DNA from: Toxorhynchites rutilus septentrionalis
Lineage: Eukaryota; Arthropoda; Insecta; Diptera; Culicidae
Reading direction: 5' to 3'
Assembly (NCBI RefSeq): GCF_029784135.1
Contig: NC_073746.1
Location: 143,596,556-143,660,555, forward strand
DNA length: 64,000 nt
The translations under genes were made by a program, and so were the position numbers. This document shows, in pieces, positions 31,598-42,368 of this stretch. The first letter of the stretch is position 1. Each line of letters begins with the position of its first letter. The notes under the pieces are model-generated. The model saw only the letters and a list, made by a program, of their open reading frames with translations, was not told where the DNA came from and made no database searches.

Positions 31598-32699
31598 TAG
31601 AGATGCCAACCTTTCTTATTTTTCAGTATTTCCCAGATTTTCTGATACGTACTCTGATATCCTGACAAACACTTAATTTACCCTGATTTTTCAGAAATGA
31701 TCCTGATTTATCCTGATTTTTGTGAAATTATAATTAAAAATACACTGCGATCCTTGTCAAAGTTTTCCTGGTTCGAAATGAGAACTGCAATAATAATTCT
31801 CCAGTCCGCATGTGTATAATGCTAACATTAAATTTATTTCTTCTGATACAAAGCCGTAGCAAACTTTTTTATCAATATGTATGATCGTTGCAAATCTACT
31901 GAATAAGCTTCTCAAGAGTGAGAATCCCGAATTATTTTCACTTCGCACAAATATTTCGAGGATTTTCGAAACAGTGCTAGATAATTTTAAGAAACTAGAA
32001 TATTTGACGAATTTAAGAAATAATAACGAGAACAACTTTACCTTGTGTATGCACGAGTAGCTGTAAAGTTATTGATATAGGAATACATTTCAGAGTATAA
32101 TATTACACAAGAGAAGATTTTTGAATTCAATGTCAATATAATATAATTCTCTATAACATTTGCTGGTCAGGTTGGAAGTAGAATAAACTTCAATGGTGAC
32201 ACTATAGTCGAATAATATAATCGAATAAAAAAACAACAAAATAAAAAAAATCAACAATTCATCCACTGCTCATATGCTCATATGATTCATTCCATAGTGT
32301 GGACGAAGAATTCAAAGTAATTTTGAATATTGATATCTCAACCCAATGTAGTGATACTGTAGATTTTTGGGAAAATATATAAATGATCAATAGATTCCTG
32401 AAATATTCCCTCAATGGCAAGGACTTCAATTTTATGGCCAGCATAAACAATACGCGAAAACAAACATGTTCTGGGAGGACAGAATGTTTAAACTGCGTGG
32501 AAGACGACGAATATTGTAGAACAAAATGATAAGAATGTAGAATAAAAAAGAATACATGCAAGTCTGCCTATGAAAATGATTCTTTTGTTTACCGAAAAAA
32601 ACAAAAACGATCAGGAATAGTCAATATGAGCTATCCGGATTTTTCAAGATTTTTATTTTCATTTTTCCTGATTTTTGAAAATTTTAGTTGGCAACTCTG
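31598..32699. mobile_element. hAT-like non-autonomous element with 8-bp target duplication
   Basis: CTTATACC is duplicated exactly at 31590-31597 and 32700-32707. The ends are inverted repeats: TAGAGATGCCAACCT on the left against CAGAGTTGCCAACTAAA on the right. The CAG-G-TGCCAA pattern and the 8-bp target site fit hAT. TCCTGATTTTT-type motifs repeat near both ends. No transposase frame is present in the 1.1 kb. Confidence 0.85.
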
Positions 32700-33119
32700 C
32701 TTATACCCCTCTCGACGAGATTTCCAATAAAACACATGCAAGAAGCGGTTGCCAAAAGCATCCAATTTGACGCACCTTGACGCCACTTTTAACCCGAAAA
32801 CAATGCTGAATTCGAGCATAGAATCAAAATCGAACAAAATTGCACTACTGTTTACTTTTTCTTCTATTCTTCCTATGAATCGTGTAGACCTCTCCACATA
32901 AGGAAAAAATGTGCTTCCAAGTTTCGTTTGCGCAATCACGATGTGTTCATCAAACAAATCTTAGAAAATTTCTGATTCGATTGGAGTGCAAATCATAAAA
33001 AACATTCATTGCGAAAGTAATTATTAACGAAAATTTCATTTCATAAAATCGTGTTTTCTGATTTGGCACACCTAATGAAAGACATAGTCCTACATAAAAA
33101 ATGGAATGGAAAATGGTAA

Positions 33120-33480
33120 CGCATCTGTTAAAAGGATTTTTTCTACAATGAACAATATATGGACAATGGAAAATTACGACTCAATGTTGAAACCATGAAA
33201 GTTATGATAATTATTTAACAGAACTTCGATCTGGAATGTGGCAAATTTTATGATAATGATAATGATAACCTTCTTCACAACGCCGCTTCATCATCTAAAT
33301 ATTCCTTCGTTCTAGAGAATAAAGCAGGTACTTTAATGTTTGATTATTTTGTTTTATACTCGGTATTATTTACTCAGTAAATTTTTTCGAAAAATATTAA
33401 AAGATCATTTGGTTGACTTACGTGTCCCGTTTTCATACCTGAGCTATTTGGTAAGTCTACAGTAAGGACACAAGTTTCGT
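33120..33480 (+). repeat. Old dispersed repeat, first copy
   Basis: Diverged similarity in the same order to 56860-57233 and, after the TIR element there, to 59391-59660. Shared phrases include GGATTTTTTCTAC, AACAGAACTT with ATCTGGAAT, and TGTCCCGTTTT followed by CTGA and CTATTTGGT. Class unknown. Confidence 0.45.
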
Positions 33481-33753
33481 GTATTGTTCTCGCGAGAACA
33501 AGAATAAATCATGAACCACCCATCTGCTTTTACATAACCATGCAACCCATAGGTTATACTAAAAATCTCGATGCATTCTAAAATAGTATATGTAATAATC
33601 AAAAGCGTATTATATTCATATTTTTTCGTTGGAAGAGAACTTCTGAATTCAAAGCGTGTTCGGATTCATTATCGTACTGATAATGATGTTTCTCAATTAG
33701 GATTATAGAGGATTTCTCAGACTCTCAGACTTTCTCGATTCATTCGCATTTAA

Positions 33754-34329
33754 CACTAAACCTACCACGAGGGGTCAAATGACCCATTTAAAACATTTAG
33801 TTAAAATAATTTGCCTGCACTACTTCTTTTAAAACATACATCGAATGTATTTTTCAGTGTCTACTCCTCTCTTGTTATTTTTTTACTGAGAAATATATGC
33901 AATCTGCCCTAACTACCGCAACGGGTCATTTGACCCGTGCAAACATTCATATGGTATTAGAAAGATTTGTGTGTGTGGTTGTTATACAAAACCATTCCAT
34001 TACACATTTTTGCTATTGCTTTATATATTTTTTTTTGTATTTGTGAATGAATAGTGAATGATTAGAATTATTTGCATTGCAGAATATCCAAACGAGACAA
34101 CAGTAACCATTCCAAGCTACAGTGCTGTTTTGCGTGTCAAAAATTGTAATTTCATTATTTTGTTAACAATCGTTATTCTAAAAATGTCGAAATATACAGG
34201 AGAAGTATGGTATGTCACGTTTCTCAACAAAAATATATAAATCGAGTCATTGTTCACTAACTATTCATAAAGGGTCATCTGACCCGCTGTGGTAGGAATA
34301 GGTATACATGAAACATCGGTGGTTTGGTG
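33754..34329. mobile_element. piggyBac-like MITE with TTAA target sites and repeated palindrome
   Basis: TTAA at 33750-33753 and 34330-34333. The ends CACTAAACC and GGTTTGGTG (reverse complement CACCAAACC) form a short inverted repeat. A palindrome GGGTCA-NN-TGACCC occurs near the left end (33772-33785), inside (about 33923-33936) and near the right end (34272-34285), with CCTACCAC/GTGGTAGG flanking the outer two. The TTAA target and short ends point to piggyBac. No transposase is encoded; the frame at 34058-34240 has no domain. Confidence 0.8.
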
Positions 34330-34729
34330 TTAAAAAATACCAATTTGTAAAACTACACTAAACACTCGGCCATTTTGAAAGCCTTTGGTCGTTAGCAAGA
34401 TGACTGATAAATCGTGAATGACTTATTAGTGACTTTTTCCGTTCTGTCAATTATTCTCGTGAATTCGAGCATTGTTTTCGGGTTTAAAGTGGCGTTAAAG
34501 TGTAGCGCATTTCAAGCCGGATGTGAAAAAAGTATTTTTCAGTGGTGAGAGCTGCGTTATTCAGGCTCGCTCTGGACAGCGGAAAACAGTATATGTTAAT
34601 TCTGAGAGTTAATTTGAAAATCTGCTCAAATTGACATTTGGAAAGTATTTATTTATCGGCACTTGTCAGTGCTTTGTACGAAAGAGTTTCATCCTTCAAT
34701 CCTCTGAAAAAAAAAGGTTGAGTATCACT

Positions 34730-34865
34730 GGTCTAGACGATCAACATTAAAATCGTGGAAATTGAAATCCTCATCAGGGGAAAGCCATGTTTCACAAAGA
34801 GTAAATACATCAGAATTTATATTGTTAGCTAAAAAATTTAACGATTCGAAGTTGCTGTCTTGTTT
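34730..34865 (-). pseudogene. Endonuclease fragment of an I-type non-LTR element
   Basis: The minus strand reads SDVFTLCETWLSPDEDFNFH followed by DFNVDR. This matches the endonuclease core (the E of ETWLS) and is close in wording to the I-element endonuclease at about 50200-50290 in this window. Only about 45 codons survive. Neither RT nor 3' tail is adjacent. Confidence 0.7.
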
Positions 34866-34869
34866 TATA

Positions 34870-35659
34870 TCATATTTTTTCTGTCGTCTAAAGAATCTCT
34901 TATGAAATTATGATCACCCCTCGTTTGAGCACACATGAAAGATCAACTTATGTGCACGTTAAAACTTGTACTTTTCCTCCCGTCGGAACTTGGCCGTCTG
35001 TGTAGAGCTAAATGTAAAGGCAGCACATCAGCAGTATGACGGCCATACTGTCGCTGAGCTTTCCTCCACACCACGCTGACTGTCGGCGTGTTATGTGCAA
35101 TGCCATGTGTGACAAAGACGATGATAATGATGAGTGGGAGGATTAGATGAAATTATCGTACGCCTGTGTGCAGTGCCTGCAGTTCTTGGCTTTTGTCATG
35201 CGGAATGGTGGGCAGCAATTTGGAATAATAGCGACAAGTGCGGAAGTCTCCGTACATTTTGTGGCTGTGTTGTTGGAAATCATGAAGAGCATAGAGCTTA
35301 CCTAGTTACGAGCGGGAAAAGGAGGTGTTAGAGGTCGTGATTTCCGTCACTTCATCCGTTTCGCATCTGATTGGAGAGACCATCCGGTGTTGGTCTGAAG
35401 AAAGCCTTAAACAGTGATTTTACGTGTTTTTAATTTACATAATTTGGAGATGAATGAAAAATTGTGCGTTATTCGATAAGTATTCGCGAAGATAAGACCG
35501 AAAGTCAATCGAGTTATTGCCTTTCTATAAAATACACGAGTACTTATAATTCCAGCTGTTGGAGCAAGGCAACTTGAACTCATCAGTTTGTGTCTTTTGA
35601 GAAACAAATGTTTTGTAATTATATTTATGAGGGACCTAAATTTTAGAAGACCCCATACA
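34870..35659. other. Unassigned sequence
   Basis: Moderate GC around 34970-35340 with a 65-codon frame (35134-35331) that lacks a known domain. No repeat ends. Possibly host intergenic DNA. Confidence 0.35.
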
Positions 35660-35661
35660 TA

Positions 35662-37079
35662 CAGTGCTATTCGAAATAAATGCAGCGTATTTTGGATTTT
35701 TTTAACCGCGTTATTTACTTATGTCGATGTAATCTTTAGCTGACTCCAAGCAAGCACGCGTGAGTAGTCGCGAATGAGAATTATCCCTTATTATCACGAC
35801 CCTTTTGTTTCGTAAGTCATTTGTTCACAGAATTTGGTTGTGTTTTTCCGAAGCAGGCTTTAGCAGCTTGTTCCAAAAAATAGCAGCGCTCGCAAAAATA
35901 TTAGTTTAATGCGTCAATGTTTTGAAGATTCAATATTCATTGAAGTACATCTATAGCGGTATGAGATGTAAAGAATAGATAACTTATATTTGATAAGTAA
36001 TCTGCTGAATTTATTTCAGGAAAATGGGCCGCTTTAAGCACTGTACATTTGAGGAACGAGATCTTATCAAACGGTTGATTGTGGTTGGAAAAACATATCG
36101 CAAAGTGCAAGAAATATTACATTACTCTGCTAAAAGGCATATAATGTATTGTGATGGAAATGAAAAGGTAGAACTCGCGGTCCAAAGCGAGCAACGTCTT
36201 CACAAATCGATCGTCAGATGGTTCAAATCGTGAAAAAGTATCCGCATATCACTTCAACAGAACTGCAAGGAGAATTGAATCTCTCGATTGATACGTCGAT
36301 GATACGAAAACGTTCAATTAAGGCCAAATTGCATGCAAGAAGCCCGAGAAAAGTACCACTGCTTCCGTCAAGACATATTCGTAAATCCTTTGCTAAGTTC
36401 TACGTGTATTGGCCTGTCGAAAAATGGCGTAGCATTCTATGAACCGATGAGAGTAAAGTTGTTGTGTTTGGCTCAGGTGGCAAGCGTCTATTTGTACAAC
36501 GTTCCCAAGGTACAGAATGTCTGCCCCAGTACACCGTGAAGACAGCCAAACATGGCGGCGTCAAAATCATGGCATGGGGATGTTTTTCATACAACGGTGT
36601 TGGACCTATACATCGTATAACAGGGATCATGGATGCTGTTTATCATGCGGAAAATCGTAGAAAATGTTATGCTACCATACGTCGATAAAGAAATGCCCTT
36701 GAAATGGGTGTTTCAACAAGACAATGATACGAAACACACGATCAGAAGAACCAAAGCATGGTTCAAGGATAATAAAGCCGTAGTGATGAATTGGTCGGCT
36801 CAATCCAATGCCCTCAATTCAATTGAAAAATTTTGGGGCGACATTAAAAAAGCGGTTTACTAAGCAATGCCATCAAATATCAAGCAATTGTGGGTTGTAG
36901 TTCAACAAACGTGGAAATACCTACCAAGACTGTAGACTACCTACTGTAATATGTATTTGATGTACTAGTCGAATGCATCACAAATGAATAAGAAAAAGAA
37001 ATAATAAAGAACAAAAAAAATAAATACGAATATTATTCTCTTTAATTCCGAACAACTGCTATTATTTCGAACAGCACTG
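35662..37079 (+). mobile_element. Tc1-like DNA transposon
   Basis: TA target duplications at 35660-35661 and 37080-37081. The ends are inverted repeats: CAGTGCTATTCGAAATAAATGCAG against CAGTGCTGTTCGAAATAATAGCAG. The 1418-bp length is usual for Tc1 elements. It holds one broken transposase gene on plus. Confidence 0.9.
36024..36863 (+). pseudogene. Tc1-type transposase, DD34E, broken
   Basis: The start MGRFKHCTFEERDLIKRL is a paired-like helix-turn-helix. After a shift, VQIVKKYPHITSTELQGELN is the second HTH. The catalytic parts are TDESKVVVFG (first D, just after an in-frame stop), FQQDNDTKHT (second D) and NSIEKFWGDIKK (E). Counting from the first D of QQDND to the E gives 34 residues, the Tc1 spacing. 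Three or more frame breaks, so it is inactive. The family cuts and pastes into TA. Confidence 0.85.
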
Positions 37080-37081
37080 TA

Positions 37082-38557
37082 CATTAATAAGATCCTCACC
37101 CGGTCAAAAGTCGGATATTTTTTTAGACAGCTTATAAAAAAGCTAGAGGGTAATTCATTGTACTAAATTTTAAAGTATTCGAATGGTTGTGAATGTGAGT
37201 TCAAATCCAAGACACTCATCCATCGCTCTTCTAATTGACCTTTTTCAAAGCTAGAGGCGAATGAACTTCGTAGCTGAACATACCATTTCAAAAACGAAGA
37301 TAAGATTTGCAGCCAAATCTTCCGATTAAATATGTTTGATTTTCAAATGTATGATTTGCACCAATGAACAACATATATACGATGTCGCTGATGTGAATTA
37401 GCGTAACAAAACTGGAATGAATGCATTCCTTCAGGTTCACTATCGGCTGGAAGAGATCTAAATCCCGAATACATGTTTCCTATACGCTACTGCACAACTA
37501 ATACCAAATCTTTCACTTTCTTTCCTACCACTCGTATTGAAGAACGAGAAGAGCCTAAGCCTTAGAGCACACACACTGAGCATCCGGGTGGCGCAGAGAC
37601 GCAAAGGGCTCATCGGTGAGGCCAACCCGACGTATGTGTTCTATCAAGTCAGCCACAAAAACTACACCCAACTGTGCAGACCGACGTCGTCCTCGTCGTC
37701 ATCTCGCCTCTGTGTGTGCACAGGAAAAGCTGTAGGGATCTCCTCGAAGCCAAAGTTCGTGCATTGTACCTCCAACTTGCTGTACCCTTTCACCTCTTGG
37801 AGTACGCGGACAAGAGCACGGGTAAACGGGTTCGAGAAAATTGGACCCGACGAGAGGCACGGAACACGGGTACGGAGGGCGGTCCAAAGGCAACCTGCGC
37901 CCAATAAAAAAAAGGCAAAAGCGTAAAACGAGTGAGATCGTACGGACTTTGCTGTGTGCACACGCTGCTGAGGATGTTGAAGGCGAGAAAATCTTCCGCA
38001 CCGAAGGTACCTACATAGAACCGTTCGCAGGATGGGGGTATTGCCAAGTTTTGAAATGTGTCATGAAAGGGAAATACGGGCGGTGATGGCCTTGCGGGGA
38101 AGTGAAAATACCCACGGCTGCTGTTTTTCCTCTTCATTCAGATGTACGTGTGTGCCTTGGTCGTACCGAATCTATGGATCAGAATGCCGGTTCGGTCGGT
38201 GGTGAATTGTGCCTTCAGGCGACTAAGAGCGGACTCCCAATTCGATGCGAGTAGGCATTCGCTTCTGTTGCTGCTGTGCACACGCACACGGTCCTTTCCC
38301 AGGAAGGCTTCGCCTAACCTCTGTCGAATAGCACTGAAAGATTTTTTTTAGTTTTGATGGAGTGTTGTTGTTGTTATTTAAAATGGAGACGCGTGGTATG
38401 CATTTCTTTGCTGCGCAAATTTTTACTAAACATAATGGAAAGGACCTACAGGAACGTTCCAGGAATCAAAGAAATGCTGGTTGATAAAGTTAATTAGATT
38501 TACTATAGAATTGGTCAGCAAAAAAATGTGTCACAAAATAAAAATGTGTACGTAAAT
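37082..38557. other. Unassigned sequence with a GC-richer block
   Basis: 37082-37530 is AT-rich. 37540-38345 is GC-richer with overlapping open frames on both strands (up to 129 codons), none with a domain or credible start. The overlap on both strands suggests composition rather than coding. It might be a host regulatory island or untranslated exon. Confidence 0.35.
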
Positions 38558-38559
38558 TA

Positions 38560-38938
38560 CAGGTAGGACTCGATTATCCGGAGTATTGATTTTTTTTCAC
38601 TCCGGATAATCGAATATAATTATGATTTGCACTTATTTATGAAACGGTTTTATCTAGGCTGACCCGTTTGTATGTTTATGTCTTTGTAACTTTGTAACTT
38701 TGTAACTTTGTATGTAGCGCTGTACCACATTAATTGAAATTTAACCCCCTTCCTGTTGACCGATTGATCTGAAATTTGGAACACATGTTTATCTCTGGTG
38801 TCATTATAAAACTGCGTATTCCATGATCTTTAAAATCCAAGATGGCGGCCGATACAAAAAGGCGGATGATGTATATATTTTCTCGAAACCCCATCAATAT
38901 GGGTATCCAGTATATATATATGGCTTGACCAGTACAAT
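38560..38938 (+). mobile_element. Partial copy of the TIR element found at 57234-59390
   Basis: Starts after TA with CAGGTAGGACTCGATTATCC and matches, in reverse complement, the right end of the large copy (59390 back to about 59000). Shared features are the terminal repeat, TAACTTTG repeats, TGTAGCGCTGTACCAC, TCATTATAAAACTGCGTA and the CCAAGATGGC motif. The other end is missing. Confidence 0.8.
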
Positions 38939-39199
38939 TTATTCGTTCGACTCCAGAAAATCACACGTCCCATTTGCACCGACGTCTTCCAGTGCGAAGT
39001 AGTTGATTGTTAAGCTGCTGGCCCGGATCGGCAAATGGCGCCGTATGAAAATGAACAACAGCCTGCTGTTCTGGTGTACCGGATGGACACAGTGAGGAAG
39101 ATCAATTCAAAATTTCAAAATTTTAATCGCATGAAAATCCCAGCGAAAATGAAAGAAATTTATCAAAATATTCTTTCAATGTTATTCCTGCAACTGCAA

Positions 39200-40579
39200 A
39201 TTTTTGGAAATAATTTTAATGTATTCCGGCACGACCGCAACTTATCGTTGTCTCAGAAGAAGTCCGGAGGAGGGGTCCTCATTGCCATTAAGGGGGTATT
39301 CTAGTCTAGAAATCTGAAAAAATCGAAATTTTTTTTTACCATATTTCTGTAGTTTAGGCATTCAAGAATATACTCTAGAAAGGACTTATCGAAAATCCTA
39401 TTATTTACCTAGTTAGAGCCATCTTAGTGATGTGGTATCTAACCTGTTACGGCCATCACAATGAACTTCAAACGCGTTTCTCTCGGAACTAGTTTTTTTC
39501 TAACTGGCGTACACGATATCTCAAGTTCTACTGAACCGATTTATGTCAAATTTATATGAAAATAATCTGCATACATCTCTCTATCGCATGAACCAATAAA
39601 AATTATAACTTTTTAATTTTACTATTTTTAAAAAATCGGTAAACGCAAAAAAAAACGTTTTAAACAGCATTTTTGTTTTCAAACGGCCGCCATTTTGTTA
39701 AAACCCATGTTTTTGACTTGTCCGAGGTTCATGCCATAGCGACATCTCTACTGATTCAGAATCTGTTCGATTTTTTTGTTTCAGATAACCAGAAGGACTG
39801 GAATCGTGTACGCCATGGCACAACTTTTTTTTGAACACCCTCACTTCACCAGCATGTAACTATTCTAATTATGAATATTTTTTTTTCCGTCCTATTTTTG
39901 TTTTATTGTTGAAAGATAGATAAACGAATAATGATATAATGGATAGTAAAAATATTCTTTGTTTTATTTTTATACGGAGTTCGAAAAAACGTCCGAAATT
40001 CGTGTCTCTACACTAGAATACCCCCTTAAAGCAAATTTCACTTCTGAAGAACTTATAACAGAAAAAACATAAAGAATTTGAACATGTTTGGGCAAACTTA
40101 TCTATAGCTGGCGAAGTACACATATTTGCTACCGTGTATTTCCCACCCGAACACGCAAATAAAAAGTCGTATGAATTATTTTTTCAAACGGCAAATCGAA
40201 TTACAGAAAAACTAGAGCCAGAAGTGAAATTGCATATCTATGGCGACTTCAATCAAAATAAAGTAGACTTCATTCCCGATAACGATAATGAATGCATTCT
40301 ACTTCCAGTCGTCGGGGAAAATGAAACCCTTGATTATATATTTGACGAAATTGCACATCTCGGTCTTAATCAAATAAATCACGTAAAAAATTCCCAAAAT
40401 TATAATTTAGACCTATTATTTACTAACATCACCGACGACTTTTGTGTGAATGAGTCCATGAAAAATGAAAAATTTCACACAGCAATTGAATAATCAATCT
40501 TTGTACATAACAGACAATTGCCCATCGACTGGGAGTACGAAGAAGTACCTGAATACAACAAGACGAACTTTGAAGCAAT
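39200..40579 (+). pseudogene. Endonuclease domain of the CR1-like element, split by a MITE
   Basis: Left part: IFGNNFNVFRHDRNLS, SGGGVLIAIK. The MITE at 39292-40025 interrupts directly after IAI. The frame resumes at 40030 and, after a stop, reads HIFATVYFPPEHANKKSYE, LHIYGDFNQNK (catalytic D and N), LDLLFTN, with a stop at 40491. Removing the MITE with one TTAA restores the frame across the junction. AP-type endonuclease nicks target DNA. Confidence 0.8.
39292..40025. mobile_element. 734-bp TTAA-flanked MITE
   Basis: TTAA at 39288-39291 and 40026-40029. The ends are inverted repeats GGGGGTATTCTAGTCTAGA and GGGGGTATTCTAGTGTAGAGA. The TTAA target points to piggyBac-type transposition, although the ends differ from the 33754 element. 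It has no coding capacity. It interrupts an endonuclease frame, so insertion and joined frame can be checked base by base. Confidence 0.85.
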
Positions 40580-41094
40580 TGTAGCATATCCTTAATCTAT
40601 TCTCCTTTCCCACGCATGTTTCATCTCATTTCACACTTAGTGAAATTCAATTATCCAATTTCCCAAACCCCCGTTAAACCACAAGTCATAAAGTATTAAT
40701 CACCCGCTATATGCTTTACGACCGATGGAATAACATTCAAGCACCATAAATAAACACGACACTTGTAGCTACATGTTTAGCCACACAGCGCAAGTGTCCG
40801 ATGTTATGTTTATGACCCACTTAAGCCACGCTTGCGCAAGCAAAGCGGAAGGTTAAAACTCACAACATTTTGTACCACTTTTGGCCGTCCGTAGTCTATC
40901 TCTTTCTATTTTACCCTACTGGTGAGATGCTCCGCCCAGTAATAGCAATAAGGAATGTTTTGTGTAGAGTTAGGGAAAGTAAATGTAAACTAGTATTTAA
41001 GCGGACACTTGTAAAATATACGGAGAGTCACGGTCATGATGAGACATCTAGATACGTCTTTATTTCTATATCACAAAGCCTCCACTATTCCACA
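40580..41094 (+). repeat. 5' LTR (515 bp)
   Basis: Starts TGTAGCATATCC directly after the CAAT target site and ends CTCCACTATTCCACA. Its last 51 bases match 44114-44164 with one difference (G/A). An AATAAA lies at about 40750. Confidence 0.85.
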
Positions 41095-41110
41095 TGGCGA
41101 CCTGTGATAG
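41095..41110 (+). promoter_or_regulatory. Primer-binding site
   Basis: TGGCGACCTGTGATAG abuts the LTR end with no gap. TGG complements a tRNA CCA end; the tRNA is not assigned. Confidence 0.65.
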
Positions 41111-42120
41111 TTCTAATCGAGAACCTGAATATTTCAAAGTGTTGTTTTGGCGCTGAAAAGAGTGAAAACGAAAAAGTGAGCCGAGGAGACAGATTTTAGA
41201 GCCTACTGTTGTGTTGTGTTGTGTGGTACTGCAGAAATAAATGACCGCAGCAGCTGTGCAATAGGATGGGACTTCAAACAATACTAGTGTTCGGTAAAGA
41301 AAAATTCGACAAACTGAACCATCCGGGTACGGTGCGAGTGTGAATCAATTATGTAAAGAAGCATTCAGTGAAAATCGCCAAGATGATGAAAGTGAAAATC
41401 ACCAAGATGGTGAAGAAATTGGACCCCATCGGAAACTATTGAAGCCGTTTCCGTAAAATTAAGAATTGCAGACACAGTGAAATCGTGAAGCCGACAGTAT
41501 TCACCAGACCAGCCAAACTAAATAGCAATTACAAATCAAACAATATTCTTCAAAAATGGCTTTTGATCTGGTTCATGTTCGTTCGTTCATGTGTTAGAAG
41601 AATTGTTCCTCAGTGCTTCCCGGGAGTAACCGACGGGCACATCGCACATAGTGACTTCGTTGGTACTCATAAACGCACAAGTACCACCTGCAGCCGTAGC
41701 GTTACCTCATCACAACATCACTAGTTGTAACTCCCTCTGCGACATAAAATATCGGTGAATGTAATTGATCAATCGCGAGCAAAGAAGGCGACTAACCGAT
41801 AATGAAAGCATCAACATAGGGGCGCAGCAGGAAAAGCAAACCACCGGGTAGCATCAACAACCAACCAGCTAGAGAAGTGCAGTATAGCGAGCCAGCAAAA
41901 AGGGCGAAAATAGAAGTAAGTCAAGCTTAATTTTTTTTCCTTTAGGGCCCACCAAATCGCGACTTCCAGCGATGGTTAAGACCAACAAAAAATAAACAAA
42001 AAAAAAAGAGAAAGGAAAAATTAATAATAAAACAAATACATGAATTAAGGTGTAAAAATTAGGGAGATAAAATTGGACATGTATATATAATTTTTTTTAA
42101 CACCCATGTGTTACGAAACA
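41111..42120 (+). other. Long leader of the gypsy element
   Basis: About 1 kb between PBS and the first ORF. It has short direct repeats (GTGAAAATCRCCAAGATG at about 41368 and 41391) and the run of A-rich bases near 41980-42060. No frame with a known domain. It may carry the packaging signal. Confidence 0.5.
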
Positions 42121-42354
42121 ATGGGACTGTTCAATTCAAAAAGAGTTGCTAACACCGGTGATCCCCAGGTTCAAATTCTAAACCACTTGGAGAACCACGG
42201 TATTATGCATGAAGGCCAAGGTACTATACTATGTATCATCCTTGGAATTTTGATACTTTTGATAATATTCAAGCTGCATAAAGCATACAAATCATGCACA
42301 CATAAACAAGCGCTAAAAGCTGCGCGCACCATTAGCAGCCTACAAAATGTATAA
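42121..42354 (+). CDS. Small single-pass membrane protein ahead of gag, unknown function
   Basis: 77 residues from the ATG at 42121; an in-frame ATG lies 15 bases upstream. The start MGLFNSK fits an N-myristoylation pattern (Gly2, Ser6). One hydrophobic helix follows (about residues 40-57: GTILCIILGILILLIIF), then a basic tail with KLHKAYK. It lies 14 bases before the gag ATG in the same element and is intact while pol is largely deleted. I do not recognise the family. It might target gag to membranes (inference) or be an unrelated element ORF. Confidence 0.55.
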   Translation: MGLFNSKRVANTGDPQVQILNHLENHGIMHEGQGTILCIILGILILLIIFKLHKAYKSCTHKQALKAARTISSLQNV

Positions 42355-42368
42355 ATAAAAGTTAATAG

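Noticed and set aside
34058..34240. 60-codon frame inside the piggyBac-like element
   Set aside because: No transposase motif, and the element is far too short for one.
37537..38137. Five overlapping frames of 77-129 codons on both strands
   Set aside because: Strong overlap on both strands, no domains and no codon signal; better explained by base composition.
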